Origin: an uncultured Lentisphaeria bacterium
Lineage (GTDB): Bacteria > Verrucomicrobiota > Lentisphaeria > Victivallales > UBA1829
Assembly (NCBI GenBank): GCA_905211485.1
Contig: CAJMAW010000072.1
Span: 1 to 16,228 of the forward strand
DNA: 16,228 nucleotides
Direction of reading: 5' to 3'
The notes beneath the pieces were generated by a model, which was not told where the DNA came from, did no database searches, and saw only the letters and a list, made by a program, of their open reading frames with translations. Of the stretch, positions 7,606-13,576 are shown piece by piece (the stretch's first letter is position 1; each line of letters starts with the position of its first letter). The translations under genes and the position numbers were made by a program.

Positions 7606-8033
7606 TTCCGCTTCCTCCCGTTTTTTCCCCCCGGTTTTTCCCTCCCGGTTTCCCCCCTCGTTAGTTTTTCCCTTGCTCCCTGTCGTTGGCCTCCCCGTGG
7701 ATGGAGTCTCATTCCTTTCCCGGAAAAGAGATGGGCTGGACTTGGATCCGGAATCACTCCAGAGCCTGCACATCCTGTGCGACGAGTGCAGGGGAAAAGT
7801 GGCGGGTGATGGATGATTCGCAGACGCTGACGATGACAGTAAAGAAACTGGGCAGGGCTTTTCCCCGCGGCGTCCTCCTCGGCTCCGATGAACCTGTGGA
7901 AACGGGAGGACGCGGTGGAGAGAAGAGAGGAGGAGGGGGGGAGTAAGTATGATGACGTTTTTTCCTCTTCCCCCTCTGTGCAGCAGCAGCGGTGCGGTGA
8001 AAAGACGGCGTTCCGGGGGCTATGGTGCGCTGC
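7606..8033. other. Gene-free convergent spacer with a G-quadruplex-prone tract
   Basis: This interval lies between the convergent ends of mtaB and gdpD. Positions 7606-7680 are almost entirely pyrimidine on the + strand. The minus strand there carries G6 (7657-7652), G3 (7646-7644), G3 (7642-7640) and G6 (7632-7627) with loops of 5, 1 and 7 nt, which fits the G3+N1-7 quadruplex pattern. Positions 7681-8033 have more balanced composition, but none of the short open frames shows a motif or a good ribosome site. A purine-rich tract at 7904-7950 closes the interval. Confidence 0.5.
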
Positions 8034-8870
8034 TCAGATGCGGTATTTTCTGGATTTGAGATAAGCGTCGCAGGCGAGGAGCCAGTCGGTCTGGATGATG
8101 TCGAACCCGTGAGTGCAGAACCATCCCCATCCTTTTTCGGGGTCTTCGAGCAGTGCGGTATCGTCGGTGTGGTCGGCGGAAAGGATGTCCTTGTAATTGT
8201 AGACGATGGAATTTCCCCACACGACTTTGCCCGCTTCATGAAGGGCGTCGATGACCTCGCTCTGGCAGAGGGGGTCGCTGTCGGAGGTCCAGAGCATTTC
8301 AACTCCGACATAGCGCAGTTTTCTCTTTGCGATTTTTTCGATATCCGCCGGATCCCTTGTAATCAGGAGGAACTGCATGTCGGCCGCATAATTTTCCAGG
8401 ATATCAAGCACTTCGGGCGCATATCCGGACTTCACGATCACCTGGTCCTGCATCCCCCGGCTCCGGACGGCTTCCGCAATGCTTCTGGGATTCTGCCAGA
8501 ACTTATCAATGTTCAGATAACACTTCCCCTGAAGGAGATCCAGCACCTCGTGAAACGAGGCGATCGGATACTGGGTCGGGGTGATGTCCTGATTGGTAAG
8601 ATAAAGAGTCCGGACCTTCTCCGCCGGCATGTCGACAATCCATTCTCCTTTCGGCAGTCCCATATGAACCGCTTCCATATACGGATGCAGCATGAAGAGT
8701 TCTCCGTCAGCGCTGTTCTGCACATCCATTTCGATGATGTCCGCGCCCTGGGAGAGCGCGATCTGGTAACAGGCCAGGGAGTTGCAGGGGATGTTGCCGC
8801 CGTTGACGCCCCGGTGGGCGGCAAGAAGGGTGCGTCTTTCGCGGATGCTCTGCTGAAGATCGAATGTCAT
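8034..8870 (-). CDS. Glycerophosphodiester phosphodiesterase family protein
   Basis: GDPD-family TIM-barrel hydrolase expected to split glycerophosphodiesters (deacylated phospholipids) into glycerol-3-phosphate and an alcohol. The 278 residues show AAHRGVNGG (17-25) with the His-Arg pair at 19-20, GADIIEMDVQNSADGELF (42-59) with probable metal ligands Glu47 and Asp49, His62, CYLNIDKFW (117-125) with Asp122 where many relatives have Glu, VKSG (146-149), and a C-terminal HGFDIIQTDW (254-263) typical of the barrel end. Two deviations stand out: the common PENT after HRG is PCNS here, and the second His is followed by Pro instead of Asp. No signal peptide is seen, so it is probably cytoplasmic. 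AGAGG lies 5 nt before the ATG. It is a single-gene unit with its own promoter and long leader. The substrate is not known. Confidence 0.82.
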   Translation of the reverse strand: MTFDLQQSIRERRTLLAAHRGVNGGNIPCNSLACYQIALSQGADIIEMDVQNSADGELFMLHPYMEAVHMGLPKGEWIVDMPAEKVRTLYLTNQDITPTQYPIASFHEVLDLLQGKCYLNIDKFWQNPRSIAEAVRSRGMQDQVIVKSGYAPEVLDILENYAADMQFLLITRDPADIEKIAKRKLRYVGVEMLWTSDSDPLCQSEVIDALHEAGKVVWGNSIVYNYKDILSADHTDDTALLEDPEKGWGWFCTHGFDIIQTDWLLACDAYLKSRKYRI

Positions 8871-8940
8871 GGAAGCCTCTCATTGTTATTTTTTTGTGTT
8901 GTCAGTGCGTTGCTGGTCCCCTGAAATCTCCCGGAATGGG

Positions 8941-8971
8941 CTTCCCTGCGGAATTGCTTTCCGCGGAGAAG
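8941..8971 (-). other. Strong hairpin in the predicted gdpD leader
   Basis: GCGGAA (8948-8953) and TTCCGC (8959-8964) form a perfect 6 bp stem with a 5 nt loop. It is extended by CTTCCC (8941-8946) and GAGAAG (8966-8971) through single mismatched or wobble positions, giving a stem of about 13 bp. It lies about 70 nt before the gdpD start in the predicted leader. No T-tract follows on the minus strand, so it looks like a leader structure, not a terminator. Confidence 0.45.
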
Positions 8972-8998
8972 GGAAAAGACAGGGGGGAAAAAGTCCGG

Positions 8999-9029
8999 CG
9001 GTCAAAGTCTCTTCCGGTCAAAGCCTCTT
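8999..9029. repeat. Tandem 16 bp-period repeat in the gdpD leader
   Basis: CGGTCAAAGTCTCTT (8999-9013) and CGGTCAAAGCCTCTT (9015-9029) are identical at 14 of 15 positions with a 16 bp period. On the predicted gdpD transcript they read as two AAGAG(A/G)CTTTGACCG units. They could be protein or RNA binding sites, or a simple slippage duplication. Confidence 0.6.
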
Positions 9030-9122
9030 TTCCTCCGCTTTTTCTGCCTTCTCCGCATGAGAAAAGAGGGAGAAGACTGAGAGTTGGAGAAAGAGAAAGG
9101 CTTTCCGCTCCGGACATCTGAT

Positions 9123-9151
9123 AAGATAAGCGTTCCTGAGAAGGATTGCAA
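9123..9151 (-). promoter_or_regulatory. Predicted gdpD promoter
   Basis: Read on the minus strand: TTGCAA (9151-9146), a 17 nt spacer and TATCTT (9128-9123). The predicted start is near 9116, leaving a leader of about 246 nt before the gdpD ATG. The -10 hexamer equals that of the purA and proA promoters. Confidence 0.5.
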
Positions 9152-9177
9152 GTCCGGTTTTCCGATTATTCTCAGGA
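9134..9177. promoter_or_regulatory. Operator-like inverted repeat over the gdpD promoter
   Basis: TCCTGAGAA (9134-9142) and TTCTCAGGA (9169-9177) are a perfect 9 bp inverted repeat with 26 bp between. One arm lies in the -10/-35 spacer and the other upstream of the -35, so the pair brackets the -35 hexamer. A smaller CGG-TTTT-CCG hairpin (9155-9164) is nested inside. This placement is typical of a repressor or activator site. Confidence 0.45.
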
Positions 9178-9209
9178 GCTCTTGAAGAGAAAGGACGTGT
9201 TCAGAGGCG

Positions 9210-9236
9210 AAAAAAAGGAGAAGTTTCCCTCCTCTT
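9210..9236 (-). terminator. Rho-independent terminator of the LeuA-family gene
   Basis: On the minus strand AAGAGGAG, an 8 nt loop and CTCCTTTT form an 8 bp stem (one G-U pair), and the 3' arm runs into T7 (complement of A7 at 9210-9216). It lies about 70 nt past the stop of the LeuA-family gene and separates that transcript from gdpD. Confidence 0.55.
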
Positions 9237-9301
9237 CCTTTGCCGGGAAAAGGCGTTTCTGTGCGGGCTGCTGCGCCGGGGGCTCCGCTCTCCTGATTTG
9301 C

Positions 9302-10840
9302 TTACTTAATGACGATGTCCAGCATTTTTTCCGTGGCGACGATGGCTGCGGAAAGCTGGTCCGAATCGACTCCTGTGGTGACAAGCGGTTTGCCTCCGGG
9401 TTGTTCCCAGGTGATGGTCGTTTCGACCAGGGCGTCCGTTTTTCCTCCGGGGGGGATGCGCACTTCGTAGTCGGCGAGACGCGGGAAAGTGATGCCCTGT
9501 TTGCGGAGAAGTTTGCGAAGGGTTTTGACAAAGGCGTCATATCCGCCGTCACCGGAACCTTTTCCCGTGTATTCGATTCCGTCGAGCATAACCGTCACGG
9601 TTGCTTTCGGGAGCCGCTTCGAGGAGCTGACGACTTCATAATCCTTGATGGCGACTCTTCCCTTGATCGGGGCGTGCAGGACGCTGGCAATGATGAACGG
9701 AAGATCCGCGGGCGAGACCTGTTTTTTCTTGTCCCCGAGCCGTACGATCTCCTGAAGCACGAGCTTGCGGACTTCTTCGGAAAGCTCGCTCAGATCCATC
9801 TGGACGAGGTTCTGTTCTAGGGAGGCCTTTCCGGAGAGTTTTCCGAGCGCATAATTGCGTTTTCTTCCGAAACGTTCCGGGAGGAGTTTGTTGGCATAGA
9901 GGTTGCCTTTTTTATCGCCGTCGGCATGGATGCCGCAGGTCTGTGTGTAGACGTCGCTTCCGACGACGGGCGTGTTCCAGGAGATGCGTTTTCCCGAAAT
10001 GGTCTGCACCAGCGCTGAAGCGTGCTGAAGCTGTTTTTCCACAATCCGGGTCTGCCGATGGGTATGGTCCTTGATGGCGACGACCAGCTGTTCCAGAGAC
10101 TGATTTCCCGTTCTCTCCCCGAGTCCGTTGACTGTGACATGCACTCCGCTGACTCCCTCCTGAACAGCCGTCAGACTGTTTGCCGTGACGAGTCCGTAAT
10201 CGTTGTGGCCATGGAAATCGAGTCTCAGATCCGGGAAGAGCTCATACATCAGTCTCAGATATCGTCTGAGTTTGTCCGGTGTCAGGATCCCGAGCGTGTC
10301 CGGCAGCATAATCCGTTCGGGGGGCGTATCCTTGAGCGCGCGGAGAAAGCTGTACACGTAGTCGAAGGAATTCTCCATTCCGTTGGACCAGTCTTCCAGA
10401 TACAGGTTCACGGAAAGTCCGTTTTTCATGGCGTATTCGATTTCGCGGCGGACTTCGGAATAATGCTGTTCCGGCGTTTTGCGCAGCTGGACTCTGCAAT
10501 GGTTTTCGGAGCCTTTGGCCAGGAGGTTGACGACCCTGCCGCCGCATTCGCGGATCCAGTCCGCGGAACGTCCGCCGTCGATGAATCCCAGAAGTTCCAT
10601 CCGCTCGGAGCATTCATGATCCTCCGCCCAGCGGAGAATGGCGCGGATGGCTTCCTTTTCCCCCTCCGAAACCCGTGCGGATCCGATTTCCAGACGGTCT
10701 ATCCGGAGATGGGTAATGAAAAAACGGGCAATTTCCATTTTTTCCGCCGGTGTGTAGGAGACTCCCGGCGTTTGTTCCCCGTCGCGCAGGGTCGTATCCA
10801 TGATTTCGACATATTTTGCGTGGCGCTTTTCCGTTTCCAT
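9302..10840 (-). CDS. 2-isopropylmalate / citramalate synthase family enzyme (LeuA-like)
   Basis: Acetyl-CoA-dependent aldol condensation on a 2-oxoacid, feeding leucine synthesis (from 2-oxoisovalerate) or isoleucine synthesis via citramalate (from pyruvate). The 512-residue protein has an N-terminal HMGL-like TIM barrel (about 8-275): MDTTLRDGEQTPGVSYTPAE (14-33) with Arg19 and metal ligand Asp15, LEIGSARVSEGE (50-61), NLYLEDWSNGM (145-155), metal ligands His210 and His212 in FHGHNDYGL (209-217), and VNGLGERTGNQSLEQL (237-252). A linker with GIHADGDKK (303-311) follows. The C-terminal LeuA allosteric/dimer domain (about 375-512) includes SGDGGYDAF (429-437) and IPPGGKTDALVETTITW (462-478). 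It resembles the second LeuA paralogue found in Bacteroidota and related anaerobes; I cannot tell the substrate from sequence alone. AAGGA precedes the ATG by 8 nt. No leuB, leuC or leuD is adjacent. Confidence 0.85.
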   Translation of the reverse strand: METEKRHAKYVEIMDTTLRDGEQTPGVSYTPAEKMEIARFFITHLRIDRLEIGSARVSEGEKEAIRAILRWAEDHECSERMELLGFIDGGRSADWIRECGGRVVNLLAKGSENHCRVQLRKTPEQHYSEVRREIEYAMKNGLSVNLYLEDWSNGMENSFDYVYSFLRALKDTPPERIMLPDTLGILTPDKLRRYLRLMYELFPDLRLDFHGHNDYGLVTANSLTAVQEGVSGVHVTVNGLGERTGNQSLEQLVVAIKDHTHRQTRIVEKQLQHASALVQTISGKRISWNTPVVGSDVYTQTCGIHADGDKKGNLYANKLLPERFGRKRNYALGKLSGKASLEQNLVQMDLSELSEEVRKLVLQEIVRLGDKKKQVSPADLPFIIASVLHAPIKGRVAIKDYEVVSSSKRLPKATVTVMLDGIEYTGKGSGDGGYDAFVKTLRKLLRKQGITFPRLADYEVRIPPGGKTDALVETTITWEQPGGKPLVTTGVDSDQLSAAIVATEKMLDIVIK

Positions 10841-10876
10841 GATCGGAATCCTTTCCTGACTGAATGAGAAGAGTGT

Positions 10877-10904
10877 AACATACAGCTTTTTTTGAGATCT
10901 TCAA
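10877..10904 (-). promoter_or_regulatory. Predicted promoter of the LeuA-family gene
   Basis: Read on the minus strand: TTGAAG (10904-10899), a 16 nt spacer and TATGTT (10882-10877). The predicted start near 10870 leaves a leader of only about 30 nt, too short for an attenuator or T-box. Confidence 0.45.
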
Positions 10905-10941
10905 ATCAATCCACTCTCCTTTTCCTTGATTCGTTTTTTTC

Positions 10942-10975
10942 TCCTTGCCTTTTCGTTGCTTTTCCTTGCCTTTTC
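10942..10975. repeat. Two 13 bp direct repeats 21 bp apart
   Basis: TCCTTGCCTTTTC occurs at 10942-10954 and again at 10963-10975. The 21 bp period is two turns of B-DNA, so both copies face the same side of the helix. They lie about 70-105 bp upstream of the predicted start of the LeuA-family gene, a position where activators bind. The surrounding tract is very T/C-rich, so chance similarity is also possible. Confidence 0.45.
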
Positions 10976-11229
10976 TCCAGGCCTCCTCCACACACCCGGA
11001 GGAGAAGGGGGTGGGGGGCGCGTTTCGCCTTTTCATGATGGCATTCTGTTCCTCATCCCGGAACTGCCGGGACTTTCTGGAACGTTTTTTCTTCCCGTTT
11101 CCATTTCCCCTTTGCCGTCCCCTCTTTTCCTGCGGGATCCCCCCTGCTGCAGGACTGCTTTCCGAAGACGGATGGGGAAAACGGGCAAAAATAATGGGGG
11201 AATATCTTGAAAATACATTTCCCCTCCTG
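10976..11229. other. Central part of a 662 bp divergent spacer, no gene seen
   Basis: Between the LeuA-family start (10840) and the antiporter start (11503) I find no convincing gene. This central part includes a G-rich run at 11006-11020, a perfect 6 bp hairpin TCCCGG/CCGGGA (11058-11074) with a 5 nt loop, and alternating pyrimidine and purine tracts. Two frames are open through much of it, but their peptides are low-complexity, without motifs or ribosome sites. Confidence 0.45.
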
Positions 11230-11259
11230 TTGACAAGTCCGGGAAAGAAGTGCTATTAT
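11230..11259 (+). promoter_or_regulatory. Near-consensus promoter of the antiporter gene
   Basis: A perfect -35 TTGACA (11230-11235), an 18 nt spacer and TATTAT (11254-11259). This is the best promoter match in the window. The predicted start is near 11267, about 236 nt before the antiporter ATG. Confidence 0.6.
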
Positions 11260-11266
11260 TCTCCCC

Positions 11267-11502
11267 GGATCAAGGGAAGGGGAATCCCGCTTTCCCCGCC
11301 TCTGAGGCGGGATGAAGGAATTCTTTCCCGGGAGCTTCTGTGGAAGAGACGCTTTTCCCCGGAGAAACGGGTTTCCCTTTCCTCTTCCCCCCTCCGCATT
11401 CCGGAAACGGCGATGCGTGAAGTGCTCGGAATCGCAGAATCATCAACATACAGAAGGCAATGGGAAAAAGAACCGAAGCCGGAACACAGGAGAAAAGATC
11501 GA
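11267..11502 (+). other. Long, apparently structured 5' leader of the antiporter mRNA
   Basis: Several hairpins are visible. GGGGAA (11279-11284) pairs with TTCCCC (11292-11297). CCCGCC (11295-11300) pairs with GGCGGG (11306-11311), sharing three bases with the first, so the two are mutually exclusive. GAAA/TTTC (11364-11374) encloses CGGG. CGCAT (11395-11399) pairs with ATGCG (11413-11417) around CCG-GAAA-CGG (11401-11410), a stem capped by a GNRA-type tetraloop. The antiporter ribosome site AGGAGA (11488-11493) lies at the 3' end. Mutually exclusive stems in a long leader are typical of cis-regulatory RNAs. I do not recognise a known riboswitch class. Confidence 0.35.
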
Positions 11503-13473
11503 ATGACGCATGAAGAAGAGGAATCCGCACGTTTGAGCACATCGGCGCTGGTGAGGAAACTGCTGGTTCTAGTTGTTGTGAGCGGCGGAGTCGGCATACT
11601 GGGGGGGATGACGGTGCTGGAAGCGCATCAGGCAACGGCGGTGGGAGTGTTTCTCGGGATTATTCTGGGGACTCTGTTCTTCTGGAATTTCCGTCTGGCG
11701 ATTGCATTTCTGGGGCTGTCCGTGCTGATCTGTTCCAATTCACTGGACATTCCTCATTTTGTGCAGTCGTCAGCGCTGGAAGTGATTCTGTTTCTGGTTG
11801 GGATGATGATTGTGGTCGGAGCGCTCAGGGATCTGGGCTTTTTCACATGGATTGTGCAGCTGATCGTTTCGATGCCGAACATTTCGGGGAAAAAATTCAT
11901 TGCCGTGACGGCGGTGGCGTCCGCGCTTCTGGCCTGTGCCGTGGACGAGGTCACCTCCACGATTTTCATTGCCACCTTGATTTTCCAGGTCTGCGACCGT
12001 TTGAAACTCAATCCGGTCCCTTACATTCTCATCTGTGTTCTCTGCACGAACATCGGAAGTTCCGGGACAATGATGGGCAATCCCGTGGGGATCTATATCG
12101 GGACAAAGGGGGGACTGACCTTTGGTGATTTCATGATTTACGCCTTCCCTGTGATGCTTGTCGCCCTCCTCGGGACGGCGGTACTGACCATCTGGTTCTA
12201 CCGCCGGGAACTGGCCCGTTTTGATGAGAGTCTGAAGGAACGTCTTGCCCGGAATCTTTCCCTCGCGCCTGTTGTGGAAGTACCATACAAGCAGGGACTT
12301 ACGCTTCTTCTTGTGACCATCTGTGCAATTGCCGCTCATCATCAGATTGAAAATCTGCTTGGAATCGGGAAAAACAGCGTTCTCCTGATTGCGCCGCTCA
12401 TCTGCGCGGGTGTGGTCATGATTCTCCGGCGCGACCGTGCCCGCCATTATGTGGAAAGGGAAGTCGACTGGTGGACTCTGCTTTTCTTCATGCTTCTCTT
12501 TGCCATTGCGGGAACGCTGGAACACACCCATGTGGACCGTCTGATGGCGGAATATTTCACGGGGGTCTGCGGGACAAGTCACGCGGTGCTGGTGCCGTTT
12601 ATTCTTTTTGTTTCGGCGCTGGGATCGGCCTTTGTCGACAACGTGATTTTCGTCGCTGCATTTTCGCCTGTCATCGAACAGCTTTCCGCAAGCGTGAAGG
12701 ATCTTCCTCTCTGGTGGGCTCTTCTTTTCGGCGCCTGTTTCGGAGGAAACATCACCATGATCGGCAGTACAGCGAACATTGTGGCGCTGGGAATGCTGGA
12801 AAAGCGTTCCCATGTGCATGTGGGTTTTTTCCAGTGGTTCCGGATCGGCGCTCCGGCTGCCCTCCTCGCCGGAGGGATCGCCTGGGGGCTCCTGACTCTC
12901 ATGACCCCGCTGATGCCGGACCGCGAAGCCGCACTGAAAGCAGAACATCTCGACGGTTCCAGGTCGTTCGAGGGGAAAAACGCCTGCATTCAAGGCGTCG
13001 TCTCCTCCTCTTCCCTTCTGTATTTGAAAGAGGATTTCCCCGCCGAACGTTTCGCCGCCTTTGAACTCCTCCCCGACGGCGCCGAAAAAACCGTCATTCT
13101 CTACGTTGACCGGGATTCCCCGATGATGGCTGAATTCGCAAGTCTTCCCATCCTGAGCAAACGTCTTTTCCATGGCAAGGTCTATTCGGAAGACGCCATG
13201 ATTATGATGGTTCTGGAATCTATGGATTCCTCCTCTTCCTCTTCGGGCCCCTTGAAAACTTCCGCGGCAAAAACAAGTGCATCTGTCATGAGAAGTGAGA
13301 GAAATGCTTCGGAGGCGACCAGTGCGGCAGGGACTGCTGCTGTTTTTCCCCGTTCTTCTCCCCATTCTTCTCCAGGCGGCGTTGTTCCCGTTCCCTCCTC
13401 TTCCGTTTCTGCTGGCGGAGGAGAAGGCAGCAGCGCATCCGCTGCAACAGTACGGCAGATGCCCGCTTCCTGA
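11503..13473 (+). CDS. NhaD/ArsB/SLC13-superfamily ion antiporter or permease
   Basis: Inner-membrane transporter of the ion transporter superfamily, most likely a sodium/proton antiporter of NhaD type; an arsenite- or anion-permease role is possible. The 656-residue protein has about eleven hydrophobic segments between 18 and 470. Paired core motifs are VDEVTSTIFIATLIF (147-161), TNIGSSGTMMGNPVGIYIG (182-200), FVDNVIFVAAFSPVI (377-391) and GGNITMIGSTANIVALGMLE (414-433), the two-half pattern of this fold. VDWWTLLFFMLLFAIAGTLE (321-340) is also typical. A soluble domain follows at about 485-574, which I do not recognise, then a Ser/Ala/Pro/Gly-rich tail (575-656) that may arise from a frame change. 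I chose the ATG at 11503 because AGGAGA precedes it by 9 nt; the frame stays open upstream to 10945, but that part looks non-coding. The ion cannot be told from sequence alone. Confidence 0.82.
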   Translation: MTHEEEESARLSTSALVRKLLVLVVVSGGVGILGGMTVLEAHQATAVGVFLGIILGTLFFWNFRLAIAFLGLSVLICSNSLDIPHFVQSSALEVILFLVGMMIVVGALRDLGFFTWIVQLIVSMPNISGKKFIAVTAVASALLACAVDEVTSTIFIATLIFQVCDRLKLNPVPYILICVLCTNIGSSGTMMGNPVGIYIGTKGGLTFGDFMIYAFPVMLVALLGTAVLTIWFYRRELARFDESLKERLARNLSLAPVVEVPYKQGLTLLLVTICAIAAHHQIENLLGIGKNSVLLIAPLICAGVVMILRRDRARHYVEREVDWWTLLFFMLLFAIAGTLEHTHVDRLMAEYFTGVCGTSHAVLVPFILFVSALGSAFVDNVIFVAAFSPVIEQLSASVKDLPLWWALLFGACFGGNITMIGSTANIVALGMLEKRSHVHVGFFQWFRIGAPAALLAGGIAWGLLTLMTPLMPDREAALKAEHLDGSRSFEGKNACIQGVVSSSSLLYLKEDFPAERFAAFELLPDGAEKTVILYVDRDSPMMAEFASLPILSKRLFHGKVYSEDAMIMMVLESMDSSSSSSGPLKTSAAKTSASVMRSERNASEATSAAGTAAVFPRSSPHSSPGGVVPVPSSSVSAGGGEGSSASAATVRQMPAS

Positions 13474-13505
13474 TCTATGCGCTTCTGGAATCCATGTCAG
13501 GAGAG

Positions 13506-13528
13506 ACGCGGGATGAGATTTCCCGCGT
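13506..13528. terminator. Hairpin between the convergent antiporter and mnmA ends
   Basis: ACGCGGGA (13506-13513), a 7 nt loop and TCCCGCGT (13521-13528) form a perfect, very GC-rich 8 bp stem about 33 nt after the antiporter stop and about 50 nt past the mnmA stop. There is no T-tract on either side, so any termination would be Rho-assisted or partial. Confidence 0.4.
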
Positions 13529-13576
13529 GCAAAGAATACGCGCTTCGGCGACGGCGGGAGGAAAAGACCTTTTTCT

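Noticed and set aside
6859..7773. Minus-strand open frame overlapping mtaB and its spacer
   Set aside because: Arg/Gly-rich shadow with no motif, opposite a complete radical SAM gene.
7754..8311. Minus-strand open frame at the gdpD 3' end
   Set aside because: Pro/Ser/Thr-rich, overlaps gdpD in another frame; its last residues look protein-like but match nothing I recognise.
10926..11210. Plus-strand frame from a TTG with a lipoprotein-like hydrophobic start
   Set aside because: The hydrophobic run comes from a T/C tract; the rest is low-complexity and there is no ribosome site or Cys lipobox.
10945..11502. N-terminal extension of the antiporter reading frame
   Set aside because: It is upstream of and across the predicted promoter, is low-complexity, and a good ribosome site marks the ATG at 11503.
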